Source: Bursaphelenchus xylophilus
Lineage: Eukaryota > Nematoda > Chromadorea > Rhabditida > Aphelenchoididae
Direction: 5' to 3'
NCBI GenBank assembly: GCA_904066235.2
Contig: CAJFCV020000004.1
Span: 12,338,001-12,402,000 of the forward strand
Length of the DNA: 64,000 nt
Positions 12,151 through 23,418 of the stretch are shown here, one piece after another. The number at the start of each line of letters is the position of its first letter. Within the stretch, counting starts at the first letter, position 1. The notes beneath the pieces are model-generated. The model did not search any database. It was given only the letters and a program-made list of their open reading frames with translations, and was not told where the DNA came from. The translations under genes were made by a program, and so were the position numbers.

Positions 12151-12379
12151 ATTTGATTTATCAAACTTATAGTTTTCACCGTCTAAATTCCTGCTGTTTC
12201 TACTAAGACTCTCTAACATCACCTACAATTACCCCTCTCCACATTCCAATGCCCCGTCTCGGCGGAGGTCAATTAAAACCTCCGCCATCACACGCTCGAG
12301 ACGAGTGGCAGTTGTGATCAGAAAACACTTCATTTTGTTGCAAAAGTATAAATTAAAAGGCGGGCCCCCAGCCGTAAAT

Positions 12380-12770
12380 TTATGAATTCCCAAATGCACT
12401 CAAAGAAAAGCCTTGGGGGCCGAATCGAATCCCCCCTTCAAGAACACAAGCGGAGGGATCGAATTGTGGGGGGAGGAGGGGTCGAGCGAAAGGTCGAGAC
12501 GAAACCCCACTTGACGCGATTGACGTAAGACGAGACATTCCCAGGCACAGATTCGTTGACAGGTACGTCCGTTCGCCTTGAAGCTTCCGGGAAACGCGGG
12601 AATACTGTAATTTGAAGCCAGAATGGGGCGAAAAAAATGTTTCGACGCTCACTTGAACTTGTTGATGAGTAGAAAAGGAGATAAAAACGATTGGACACGT
12701 CTGGGAAGGGAGAAAAAATCCGAGAATGTCGGGAAAATGATGACGTGAACTTCAGAGACAACACTGCTCA
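12380..12770. other. GC-rich block upstream of the IQ gene
   Basis: The block is GC-rich against an AT-rich background and has two overlapping minus-strand ORFs (12380-12652 and 12438-12764). A possible donor (gtgagc) lies near 12646. Neither ORF has a recognisable domain. It could be a 5' exon or promoter of the IQ gene, since upstream exons are required, but I found no Met-initiated exon that joins in frame to the exon at 10897. Confidence 0.3.
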
Positions 12771-12930
12771 GGGAAGTTCCAAAAATCGGTTAAAAATTTG
12801 TTGGGAATCTCAGACATCACCAGAATTTTGATGACGTAAAAAGTTAGGTTTATGAAAAAGAGAAGGTTCTGCAAATGTGACAAAACAGACCATCAGCAAT
12901 TGCATAGACCAGTAGTAGCAGAGAGACTTA

Positions 12931-13377
12931 CAGGGGAAGTACTCCAAGTGCGACGCTCAGATTTTCTTTAAGTTTTGCACACACGTTGGGTATGGACCAA
13001 AAATCAATTCCTCAAAGTTTTAGCTCGCGCTTTCCGTGCGCCGCCGAGATATCGAACGATTTTTGCCGCCGAGAGAGCACGCTAACGTGGAGAGCGGTCA
13101 GAGAGAAAAGCGCTTTTGGCCATAACTTTGGCAGTTTCGTGCGGAAAAATTTGATTTTTTGCAGAAATATTATCCTTTACGGTAGAAATAGGCATGAAAA
13201 TTTTCGTGCCGAAATTCTTCAAAAAGTCCTAAATTTTCGCCGACTTTCGATCTAAAAATCTCGGTTGTTTCTGCAAAGCGCGGGCTAGGATTCCCGCATA
13301 TATCTTAGAAAAAATTATTCTAAATTTGTGCCAAGTATCATCAAAATCTGAGCGTCGCACTTGGAGTACTTCCCCTG
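12931..13377. mobile_element. PIF/Harbinger-like MITE (family A), best-preserved copy
   Basis: This 447-bp element has near-perfect terminal inverted repeats: CAGGGGAAGTACTCCAAGTG plus CGACGCTCAGATTTT at the left, and the exact complement ending ACTTCCCCTG at the right. It is flanked by TTA at 12928-12930 and 13378-13380. Use it as the family reference. The interior reads as an ORF in several copies, but frames differ and stops interrupt, so it is non-coding. Confidence 0.9.
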
Positions 13378-13905
13378 TTAGATCAGATTTAAAAATAGCC
13401 AAAATAAAAGTGGGTTGGATTATTTTTTACATTAACTTTGAAGGTTATGTAGCCTGTTATTTTTGCACGAAAATTTGATTTGTCATTTTTAACATCGACT
13501 GTTTTTTAAACTCTGAAAAATATCGATTTTTTTGGGTATTTTGATGATAAAAAATTTGGAAAATTTTTCAAAACCTCATACAAAAAATCTTAATTTAAAA
13601 AAAAATTTTTTGTCATAATTCTTTCAAATTTCTTCACAATCAGCAATGAAGAAAAATAAATAAAAAAATTATACTAGCCAGAAAAAATATCTGTAAAAAC
13701 TGCACTTCTACTACAAACTTTACGGCTAGAATATGACAAATGTATCGAATGTGATGTTTTTGGCAAGCTCTTGGATGTAATTAGTCTGCAAAACGAGCTC
13801 TCGAAATAAACAAATTCGATGGGAAATTTTTTGGCTCCTTTTTCAATCTCCGTAAACTTTGTGACGTTATTTTACATCTTGCAAATTTTTTTAAATTTAA
13901 ATTTA
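13378..13905. other. AT-rich spacer, no gene
   Basis: AT-rich DNA between two family A insertions. I see no coding or structural feature. Confidence 0.5.
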
Positions 13906-14266
13906 CAGGGGAAGTACTCCAAGTGCGACGCTCAGATTTTGATGGAACTTGGCACAAATTTAGAATAATTTTTTATAAGACATATGCGAGAATCCTAGCT
14001 CGCGCTTTGCAGAAACAACCGAGATTTTTAGATCGAAAGTCGGCCAAAATTTAGGACTTTTTGCCGAATTTCGGCACGAAAAGTTTCATGCCTATTTCTA
14101 CCGTAAAGGATAATGTTTCTACAAAAAATCAGACTTTTCCGCACAAAACTGCCAAAGTTATGGCCAAAAAGCGTTTTTCTCTCTGACCGCTCTCCACGTT
14201 TAGCGTGCTCTCTCGGCGGCAAAAATCGTTCGATATCTCGGCGACGCCTATGGAGTGCTTCCCCTG
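13906..14266. mobile_element. Family A MITE with internal deletion near right end
   Basis: The left end is intact (CAGGGGAAGTACTCCAAGTG). At the right the sequence passes from CGGCGACGCC straight into GGAGTGCTTCCCCTG, so about 80 bp including most of the right TIR stem is missing. It is flanked by TTA at 13903-13905 and 14267-14269. The orientation is opposite to the copy at 12931. Confidence 0.85.
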
Positions 14267-15041
14267 TTAACCTTGAAATCAATTTTTTTAAATTTCTTTA
14301 CATAAATATTATTTTCTAAATGCATAGAGCAACGTGTTTCCATAAAAAATCTTTTTGCTTGAAGCTGGCCCAGGTATGGCCAAAAACTGGCCATATCTGT
14401 GACCGCTCTCCCCTCGTTCTCTCTCGGCCGCAGTGGTCGGAAAAAATTTTATTTCCAGAGAATTCTTTCTACATCCCGATCTCACAGAGCATACAAACAT
14501 TTTTTCAACATACGAAATTTGAATCTTGATCCGTTCAAGATCAATCCCGATTGACGCAATCCCTCACAATAGTAACGGTGTTCGGTTACATGAACTTTTT
14601 TTTTGAAATTTAGTCTACCCATGAGTTTCCTTGTTTTTCAAAAAATTTGTCAAATTCTTCGAATTCTTGATTCGTCATTTGTTTAGTGGGAATTCTACTT
14701 TAAAAAAATAATAAAAAATAACTTTATTTTTTTTTACAATTTTATAAAAAAAATCAATTTTATTTTCACAATTTTTTAACAAGGGAAGTACCCCAAGTCC
14801 GACGCTCAGATTTTCTTTAAATTTTGCACACAGGTCGGTCATGAACTAACGAGGGAATGGTCTGAACTTCCCCCGGCGTTTGGCAAAATGACTAGTACAG
14901 GTGGATAGAGCAGGTAAACTTTGGTAAAAAAAGCCCTTTTCCAGCTGCGGAATAAGCCCGGCCGACGAGAAAAATCGACCGAAAGTTCCACAAAAATTTC
15001 CTCTTTCTCTTCCTTCCGAAAAGAAGGGCGGCGTTCAGTGG

Positions 15042-15115
15042 TTCGGTTAGCCGAGTGGATAAAGCATCCGCTCGATATTCTTTTGGGGGTTGGTTCGATT
15101 CCGGGGAAGCCCGAA
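15042..15115 (+). pseudogene. tRNA-like sequence with pol III A and B boxes (left arm)
   Basis: TAGCCGAGTGG at 15048 fits the A box (TRGYNNARNNG) and GGTTCGATTCC at 15092 fits the B box exactly. The 5' TTCGG can pair with the 3' CCGAA as an acceptor stem. I cannot form a proper anticodon or T stem, and a TTTT run sits inside, so it is a tRNA-derived sequence and not a working tRNA. It may still recruit TFIIIC. Confidence 0.7.
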
Positions 15116-15449
15116 GGGCCGTAATAAGACTTTGGTGTGGGCAATACCAAACTCACATAAAACAAAAAAAATATTTTGCCATTTTTAAACGTTTTATAGG
15201 TTATAAAAAAAACTTTTAAATAATACAAATTGGGGTACGGTCCTTTTCAAAAAGAGATGATGGATACCTTGTATGACCAAACGAGTATGACTTCGACGTT
15301 CCATCGATTTGTAGGTCTGGAAAAATCCAAAAAAACCATTTTTTAACGATTATCTGTGTTTTCGGTATAGTTCCATAAAACGTATAAAAATGGCAAAATA
15401 TTTTTTTTGTTTTATGAGAGTTTGGTCTTCCACACCAAAGTCTTCGGTC

Positions 15450-15523
15450 TTCGGGCTGCCCCGGAATCGAACCAACCCCCAAAAGAATACCGAGCGGACG
15501 CTTTATCCACTCGGCCAACCGAA
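15450..15523 (-). pseudogene. tRNA-like sequence with pol III A and B boxes (right arm)
   Basis: The inverted partner of 15042-15115, reading TGGCCGAGTGG (A box) and GGTTCGATTCC (B box) on the minus strand. It differs from the left copy at several positions, including GCGTCC for GCATCC. The two copies face each other inside the fold-back element. Confidence 0.7.
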
Positions 15524-16100
15524 CCATTGGACACCGCTCTTCTTTTCGGAGGGAAGAGAAAGAGGAAATTTTTGTGGAACTTTTGGTCGATTTTTCACGT
15601 CGGCCGGGCTTATTCCGCAGCTGGGAAATGGCTCTTTTTACCAAATTTTACCTGCTCTATCCACCTGTACTAGTCATTTTGCCAAACGCCGGGGGAAGTT
15701 CAGACCATTCCCTCGTAAGTATCAATTCCTGAAAGTTTTAGCTCGCGCTTTGCAGGCGCCGCCGAGATATCGAACGATCTTTGCCGCCGAGAGAGCACGC
15801 TAAACGTGGAGAGCGGTCAGAGAGAAAAACGCTTTTTGGCCATAACTTTGGCAGTTTCGTGCGAAAAATTTTGATTTTTTGTAGAAACATTACTCTCTAT
15901 GGTAGAAATAAGCATGAAACTTTTCGTGCCGAAGTTCGGCAAAAATTGTCAAATTTTCACCAACTCTCGCTCCAAAAATCTCGGTTTTTTCTGCAAAGCG
16001 CGAGCTAGGATTCTCGCATATGTCTTATAAAAAAATATTCTAAATGTGTGCCAATTTTCATCAAAATCTGAGCGTCGCGCTTGGGGTACTTCCCGTGTAA

Positions 16101-18124
16101 ATTATTTTTTATTAGCTTTTTTAATCAAAAAAAATTTTTGTTTGGTTTCTTGGGATTTTTAAATCTCGATTATTTCTTTCAGATAGACATCAGGTTCGAC
16201 ATTTTCATATGACCTTCCAGCTGTTACGCTATTGATAAATCATCGCATTTGACGGACCTTTATTGGACCAGATTTTATTGTTTTAGGCTTCCCAGGAAAT
16301 TGAAAAAAGCCAAAATGTGGATGAATTCATAAAAATGAAAAAAAAAACTGCAACTTGCAAGCTGAAATAAAAAAAAATTTAAACAATAAATAAAATAAAA
16401 AAAATGAAAAAAATATAAAAAAAATAAACCTTAAAAATGAGTTGCCACTAAAATAAATAAAAAGAAATAAAATTAAAATTTAAGCAAAGAAAAACGCCTA
16501 AAAATTAAAAATCCCAAATTTTTTGTTGTAATAATATTTTGCAAATAAATTTTTTTTTTTGATTATATATTTAAAAAATTTTTTTTTTAAAAATTAATCA
16601 GACTAAAAAGTAGATAAAGATTATTGTTTCAAAATCCATGCTCGATATTTCCCGTACCCCAAAAATAAAAGAAATAATCCCCGTGAAAAAGAACTTTGTT
16701 TCAATGAAATCTACAAAATAATGTCAAAGATTAATCAGAAAGCTCATGACAGCTGGAAAATAAAGAAAAAGGAATATTTTGGGATAAAAACACGTCTCAT
16801 ATTATTTTAAAGGTCAAAATGATTAATATGTTTTGGCGAAATGTTGGAGTGAAAACTTGTGAAATCAGAGTTCAGAAAAAAAAAAAATGTTGAAATTTGA
16901 AATGTAAATATTCGATACAAAAATCAGTGTCTCGATTCGTATTTTAAAAACAGATTTTTTTTGAAAACTATTTGTAAAATACACTTAATATTCCCGAACT
17001 TGTTGGCCTTTGTTTTCCACGGGCAACCAAGATATTCAACAAGTCTACTTTGTCAAGAGAGTACATAAAAAGAGGAGAGTCTGCCAGACAAAAAAGTGTA
17101 TATTTTTATCGGGTAGCTCTGGCAAGTTGCCTTGGAAACGACTGATGTTACGTATATATAGATAAGGAACAATTGTCATTTCTAATCAACTTTGAAATCA
17201 ACTAAAAGATTTCAAAAAATAGAATTTTTTACATAAAAATTCAACCATACCTGGATAGCACTAGCAAAAAAATCTCGAATATTTTCTGGAATTTTTATCT
17301 TTAATCGTCTTCAAGTGTCACAAAAATTAAAAATTAATAGGATTCAAAAAAAGTTTTTGATACTTTTTGATACTTCCCTGAAAATTTAAGAAACTCGGTA
17401 ATCAAAACGTATCCTAAGCCCCCCTTTTATAAAAAAACTACTATGATTTCTCTCTTCCCAACAATTTTGGCGCCACAACGAACACAAACACCAACTGTTG
17501 TGAATTCTTGGCCGACAAATTCCTGGGCAAAGTTCATCACCCAAAAAAACCCCGTCTTTAGGACCCTCAAACTCCCTAAAATACGACTCCTACCCCAGTA
17601 AAGTTTTACCTCAAATGTTCGCCTTTGATTCGCGAATCAATCCTCACCGGCTCCACGAGGCCCTCTGGCGTTTTTTCGCCGCGGCAGGGGTGGGGGTGGG
17701 GGTCGAACAGGCGCGTCAAAGCCGGTCAAATGGGGGTGGCTGCGACCTGCTGATCCGCGGAAACGCAAAGGGCGAAAGGATGATAACAAAAAATAGAAAA
17801 AAAATGAAAAGAATAAAGTGGTATGCCATTCGGTATCCGGCCCGCCTGCAGAGTGCATTAATCACCGATGGACGGGCGTGACGTTCTGTATTGGCAATTA
17901 AACCGGCAAAAACATAAGACACGAAGGATTTTTTCGAGGACATGTCGGAGAAGGAGTACAAATTATTGCAAAATCTTCGGATAGAAAGGAATTTAATGGC
18001 TGTTCGCGTTAACTGATGGCCAAAAAGAGTTTCCAGAAGATTTCTGCTTATCCGCTAGGTAGAAACCGTTGAAATTTGACATTCTGACGGCGTAATAAAG
18101 TAAAAATCCATGGGTATTTCGTCA
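16101..18124. other. Gene-free stretch: AT-rich, then GC-rich
   Basis: 16330-16620 is a long A/T-rich tract dominated by AAATAAAA-like strings. 17600-17890 is GC-rich with a G run (GGGGTGGGGGTGGGGGTCG) and an 88-codon plus ORF (17615-17881) that matches no family I know. Family A-like pieces occur near 17020-17100. I see no supportable gene. Confidence 0.45.
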
Positions 18125-18240
18125 TATCAGTCTGTCGGGAAAATAATGTGGATTCGTCACAACAAAATTTCCCGCCTCGTCTCAGCTGCCCACCAAATCT
18201 CCAGCCGCGGCTATCCGCCGCAACGCAGACGATTAATTAG
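18125..18240. repeat. Family C MITE, left portion
   Basis: ATCAGTCTGTCGGGAAAATA then ATGTGGATTCGTC at the left, followed by the CTCCAGCCGCGG interior. The matching right terminus is absent. A degraded family A remnant follows at about 18350-18660. Confidence 0.65.
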
Positions 18241-21200
18241 CCCTTTTTTGCCATTAATTTAAACAGATGCTCCCAAAGTGTAAAGAAAATTCCACAAAAT
18301 TACGTCCACGCGGTTTTCGCGTCTTGTCAAAAAAGCGCATTTCAAGAGAGTTTAGTTAAAAAATGATGAGAATATGACGAATTTTTGCAAACTTATCTTT
18401 TTTTCTATGTTAGACTATAAGAACTGCAAGTTTTCTGCAAAAAATCACTTTTTCAGCGCAAATTTTGCTCAAAATCTTAACTTTTTTTCCTTCATCGCTC
18501 TCTTCATTTTAAAAATTCGCACTCTATCCAGCGGGACAGATTGTTGAAGATCTGCGGCTGCAAAAGTGCTAACCAAACTTTGATCAAATGATACGTGTCC
18601 TAGGATCGCCCTAAAATTTATATATTTAGAAGACTTGTGAGCGTTGCACTTCTGAACACGTCAATCGATAAATCCAATTTTCTATAAGAACATTGACCTT
18701 TGTCCTTTTAAAATTCAATCTCTGAGAAGAAAAACTAGGCAAATCAAAAAATATCAGCATTAGATAGGCAGTGTAATATCCGCTTCAAAATTCCATTGAA
18801 AAAATCTGGATATTCTCCCGTTGGCATCTCCCACAGCTCTTCACTTTACAACGAAATCAACAAAAAAAAGAAAAAAAAGAAAAAAATGAGAATCAAAATA
18901 TGTTCATCAAATTCTGTCATCATTTCACGCATAGATGCTTAGAATACAAGTGCCCAACCCACAACACCGATCCCCTCAAACCACCCTCTTTCTTGGTTGA
19001 TTAGCAATTCTCCCGCCGTTCGAAGACCATTCCAACTTACGTAGAAAGCCGCTGAAATCGGATACGATAATGTAAAAACTAACTCAAAGACCTACTCAAA
19101 ACCCCCGTCAAATATTACGCATGATGCCCAGAGGCTGTTCGCATTTTGATCTTCATTATTTATGGATTATAAATAATCAAAATAATCACTCCATTTGCAG
19201 ACGTTGTAGGCGCGGTTGACAAATCCTTAGGGTGGGGTCGAAGGCGGGAAATATTTGTCATCTCAAAAAATTTATAGCGTTTGAAGGGATAGTTCAAGGT
19301 AATTTCGCTCAATTCTATTGTGTTTGTAGACTGTAAACTACATAAGTTGGTGTTCTGTATACAACATTTTTGGTTTATTATATGGGTGTAGACGTAAATA
19401 TGGGATAAGGAGAAGTGGGAGGTCAAAGAATAAAGAATGGGCAATGTTAGATGCTTAAAAATGAAGCCTGGAAGGAGATGAAAATTGTCCTAAATTCATG
19501 CTAACTTTCATCGAAATTTGAGCGTCGCATTCTTCTCTTGTGAGTATCTTCGTGTACAAAAAAAATAATAAAAGACTTTTACCAAAAAATGTGCAAAAAA
19601 CTGCATGGCGTCTCGCCTTTTCGGAAGAAAAAGTAACTCATACTCTGTTACATCAAAATCATACAGTAAACAAATGTCACAGAAGAATCTTTGATTTTAA
19701 ACATCGTCATTTCTATTATCATCCGCCTCCTTGCCACGTCATCCCAACGGAAAACTCTTGAGCCGGAGATCCTACGACTGGGATGAATTTAGAGCCCATC
19801 ATATCCGCTTTGTAACAAAAAGCATTTATTCATCTCGATCATATATTCCGTGCATCACTCTTCTCTTCGCTTTCGGCCGTTCAATTAAAGCCGGAGTTCC
19901 GGTCAGAAGCAACTGTTTCGGTTCGTAAATTTTGATAACCCAAGGCCATAAAGTTTTGAGGATTTGTAGTTATGGTGAAACAAATGAACGCTTTTACGTA
20001 AAACGAGGCAAAAAATAAAGTAGGCAGTGTCAGATTCCACGGAACCTGGAGTTATCCACGATGTGTCAACTCGATGGAATTTATGGAGAGAGAGAGATGT
20101 CCCCCGTGTCAACTGTTTCCCCAGTTGTTTTTCCCCAATGTTCGAGAATGTTCGATGGAGAGATCCCGAAGCGGAGAGCCTGAATCACGACACCGTAACC
20201 TTCTCCGAGGTTTATCCCATCTTGATCAGACGTTGTAGTTGTTGTAGGTGAACTGTTGTTGTGAAGCGTTGTTGTAGAGTTGTGTTGTATTGCTTATTTT
20301 ATCCTATTGTTTACTTTTATTGATAAATCATTTAATCGAGTTGGTTTACTTTTATTCTCGTGTCCATATTACAGGGGAACGATATCTTTCGATTACCCGA
20401 CATCCACATACGCAACCTTCCACTTGGAAGGCCGAGTATTTTAGGCCGAATCAGTTGCGCAAGGTAATCGACAGAGGAGACCACCGCTAGACCACCAGCC
20501 ATCTCATTGGATTTCGTTTCTATCCGAAGGTGGAATCGGACAGGCAGACTGGAAAAAAATCTCCGGTTTCTCACAAAACGTTAAAAAATCCTAAACTCAT
20601 GGCTTCAAACACCTTGTTTATAAACATTTCCTTGACAGATTCCATCTCAAAAACAATTGTTTTGAACTACACGTCGAAACCTATTATTCATTTTGATTCT
20701 ACAGTATTCAACATCCTCTCGGAAAAGTCGAATACATCTTTTGTCTGTTTATCTTGGATGTCCCCATGCCGTCAATCAATCGCTTCACAATGTCAGGTGT
20801 TCCGACCTCGGACCGGAAATCCCAAAGTCACTTTTTCCGAGGGGTGTTTGGAGAAATTCGAGAACTTTGCTCGGTGTGCTTCCCCTTGAGTAATGTAGTT
20901 CATTATGCATAAACAAAGGGTGAAAGGCATAAAAAGTATACCGGTGCCGACGTTTCGACTCTTGCCGGCAAGCACTTTGTGGACAGCCCACATTTACCGA
21001 TTAGAATTACGAGTGTTCCACCGTAATCTTCTTAGTATGATCGAAATTTTGCATTGGCAACTACCCGACACACGAATCTATTGAGATTAGAAATTGCTTT
21101 CCAAGCCATAAGGGGTTTGTTTTCAAAAAATGCTCTCTGAGTCTTTCAAAATGTCTGGTCAACCTTATGATGACTATTCCGGCCACTTATACCCCTGGAA

Positions 21201-21390
21201 GTTTAATTCGCAACGTCTAACCGCCAAATCCATCGTTAGAATTTCCTTTTGTAAGCAAATGTTGACTGATTTCCAAACATCAGAGTCGGGGCTTCGGTAG
21301 TTGAGCCCCCCACGAAAGGTAGTTCAAACCCCCACTGTTTTGCCCGTTTCACACCCCACATAATGAACAGATTAGAATAATACAAAAAAT
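18241..21390. other. Gene-free stretch, nothing recognised
   Basis: About 3.1 kb with only short ORFs. The best-looking are 20027-20251 and 20530-20889 on the plus strand, but neither shows a domain, a signal peptide or consistent splicing. A family A-like tail (GAGCGTCGCATTCTTCTCTT) occurs near 19520. Confidence 0.45.
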
Positions 21391-21495
21391 GTAAGTGGGG
21401 GTTTGATCTACTACGTTGGGGGTTTGATCTAAAACGTAGGGGGCTTGATCTAAAACGTAAGGGCTTCATCTAAAACGTAGGGGGCTTGTGCTGGA
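21391..21495. repeat. Short tandem repeat, about 21-bp unit, five copies
   Basis: Units resemble GTAGGGGGCTTGATCTAAAAC: G-rich blocks (GGGGG) alternate with TTTGATCTAAAACG. Copies differ by one to four bases. It lies about 320 bp downstream of the 7TM receptor stop. Confidence 0.75.
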
Positions 21496-21811
21496 CCATA
21501 CAACTTGGATTAATCCTTTGAAATAAATTTTGGGGTTTAGAATGGACGAGGGGGTTTGTACGGGGTCATGGGGGACTAAACTGGACTGGGGGGCTGTACT
21601 ACCTTAACTCAGAGTCTCCGTGGTTCTTATTGCTGCCAGCAAAGTGGTTGACCACAGTGTGGGCCGGCCAAGAAAAACCCTGTTTGACCACTTTCAAAGG
21701 CATTCACCGAGGTCCCTGCTGAATGAGAGAGGGTGTAACAATTCTTCAGACACTATTAATAAAGTAAGTATTGTTCTCATTATAAGACAGTTTAATAAAC
21801 AAATTTTACAA

Positions 21812-23152
21812 TTATCGTTTTGACGTTGAGATTCGACCCGAATTCTGGCCCAGTGTCGAGCTCACATGAGACCTTTGGGCACTGTTTGTGCCCACCACGG
21901 ACCTTGCAAAGTTCAAGGCCCGCTTTGTGACTCTTCGATACGCAGGCACACAGACAATAATCGAAATACAGTTGAAGGCGGGAGGAGTGTGGACTAGGAT
22001 CGTCAGGACATCTCCGAGGTATTTGGATTGGACTCCGGCCAAGGCTAACAGCGAATAGCAGGTGCACGGAATCACCATGGAAAATAGAGGGTAAATCGCC
22101 TGGAATGTAAGGGTCAACCGGCACTGTACTCGTACTTGCCTGCGCATACAGCAGAGTGGTCATTTGCCTCTGAAGCTTCACTGTGCTCTTGCTGATCACG
22201 GCAAAATCGCACTTGAGTGTGACGGATTTCTTCGATTTCTGGACAAAATAAATGATGGACCCGTAGATAACACAAGTGTTAATTGAGACGTTGATCAACT
22301 GCATTACCATCCCGGTAGTGCCCTGAAAACCTTATCAACAATTACGCAAAAAAACGGTATGCTGGAAGTGCCTTAAACAGAAGTTTTGTCTTAATGTCAT
22401 CAAAATCTACAGCTTTTTCTTCAAAATATACTTTGTGTATATTCCCCAAAGCCTGGCTTACCAAATCTCCAGCCAAATACGACGGCAGTGGGAGACTTTG
22501 ATTCGTCTCCAAGACCTGATGCAAGATCGCATCGTACTTCTCAGTCCTCGGCAAATACGCCATTGCCGTGAAAACCCCATGATAAACGGCGCTGAGGACG
22601 ATCAGAAATAGCACACCGCAAATTTGCAAAGTCGAAAATGGCCGACCTCTTATGATGCCATAACGGAACATAAATTGCAGCGGAATCACGTTCAAGGACA
22701 AGAACATACAAAAAAGCTGGGTGCCAATTGCAATACGAGTAGAGCAAGGAGTACCCGGGATCATGGGGTTCGATACGATGGCAAATACCACTTTCACGCC
22801 ATATGTCATCGACTGAAAAATAAGGAATATTTGGGGTAAAATTTCTGGTTGATCTATTCACGATATTTGTTGACAAAGTATGCGGCATTATAGACCGGAT
22901 TTTCTTTTCACAGTGAGAATCTTTATAGCCGATATTTCTTCCCCGTAAAAGCTTTTTATCTCCTACCATTAGCACCACAATATTGTTCACCGAATACATC
23001 AAGTCCACAAACGCATTGATCAAGAACACCATCTTGTAGGCTTGCAGTGTTTTCATTTTCACTCCAAATAAGGTCATCATCGAAATAAACCAGCAAAGTA
23101 GAACGCTGATCAAAGCCAGCGCAATGTCCACCGTATGGACTGCGGAGAACAT
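21812..23152 (-). CDS. Nematode chemoreceptor-type 7TM GPCR (Srd/Str-like), complete
   Basis: Four phase-0 exons: 22967-23152, 22462-22812, 22140-22322 and 21812-22099, giving 335 aa. Hydrophobic helices in order: TM1 VDIALALISVLLCWFISMMT; TM2 FLINAFVDLMYSVNNIVVLM; TM3 near QLFCMFLSLNVIPLQFMFRY, whose FRY resembles the conserved intracellular end in these receptors; TM4 ICGVLFLIVLSAVYHGVF; TM5 LINVSINTCVIYGSIIYF; TM6 after RQMTTLLYAQ, AIYPLFSMVIPC; TM7 ILVHTPPAFNCISIIVCVP. A Ser/Thr-rich tail ends in SKR. Length and topology match chemosensory GPCRs of sensory neurons; placement in Srd versus Str is from general resemblance only. The last intron (22100-22139, 40 bp) uses a GC donor (CAG|gcaagt). 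An ATTAAA poly(A) variant lies 16 nt past the stop. Confidence 0.88.
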
Positions 23153-23170
23153 TAGGCTGAAAGGAAAACG
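23153..23170 (-). promoter_or_regulatory. Likely spliced-leader trans-splice acceptor of the 7TM gene
   Basis: On the minus strand CGTTTTCCTTTCAG is followed by CCTA and the ATG at 23152. A consensus nematode acceptor four nucleotides before a start codon suits SL trans-splicing. An upstream coding or non-coding exon is the alternative: the frame is open leftwards to another ATG at 23189, but that would make the strong acceptor part of the coding sequence. Confidence 0.55.
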
Positions 23171-23418
23171 GAATATATGGGAAAACATAATTATAATACA
23201 TCTTATTGTTACATGGAGGAAACGTGCTTGCTGTGAGAGGCTCAGATTTTGAGGAAACTTGGAATAAATAGAGATTAATTCTATCAAACCATAAGCAAGA
23301 CTTCTAGCTCTCGGTTTTCAGAGTTGCCGAAAACCTGGCATTTTTTTGCGGCCCTTGGCACAATACAATGAAGTGAAATCATTCCAGAAAACACACGATT
23401 GATTGCCACGCCTCACCC

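Larger units (their letters stand above)
14850..15715. mobile_element. Fold-back element with tRNA-like arms, nested in family A MITE
   Basis: It begins CGAGGGAATGGTCTGAACTT and ends with the exact complement ending CCCTCG, flanked by TAA at 14847-14849 and 15716-15718. The two arms stay similar for about 300 bp each, out to TATTTTGCCATTTTTAAACG, around a central unpaired region of roughly 200 bp. Each arm contains a 74-nt tRNA-like sequence pointing towards the centre. There is no transposase ORF. The 3-bp TWA duplication fits a PIF/Harbinger-mobilised non-autonomous element; the termini differ from family A. Confidence 0.85.
14780..16097. mobile_element. Family A MITE split by a nested element
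   Basis: The left part (14780-14849) starts CAAGGGAAGTACCCCAAGTC. The right part (15716-16097) ends TCGCGCTTGGGGTACTTCCC GTG. TAA flanks the whole at 14777-14779 and 16098-16100. Removing 14850-15715 and one TAA restores the family sequence ...GAACTAAGTATCAATTCCTG, which matches other copies such as 56941. This nested order proves the host MITE is older than the insert. Confidence 0.85.

Noticed and set aside
15042..15523. Functional tRNA genes
   Set aside because: The A and B boxes are good, but anticodon and T stems do not form and a TTTT run interrupts. Kept as tRNA-like sequences only.
13000..16008. Repeated ORFs resembling REHAKRGERSERKTLFGHNF
   Set aside because: They are translations of the family A MITE interior on either strand. 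Different copies open different frames with stops, so no conserved protein is implied.
17615..17881. 88-codon ORF in a GC-rich block
   Set aside because: G-run low complexity dominates, the opposite frame is equally open, and no domain is visible.
22541..23287. 248-codon minus-strand ORF across the 7TM gene
   Set aside because: It reads through the intron at 22813-22966 and shifts frame relative to exon 2; only its first part overlaps real exon 1.
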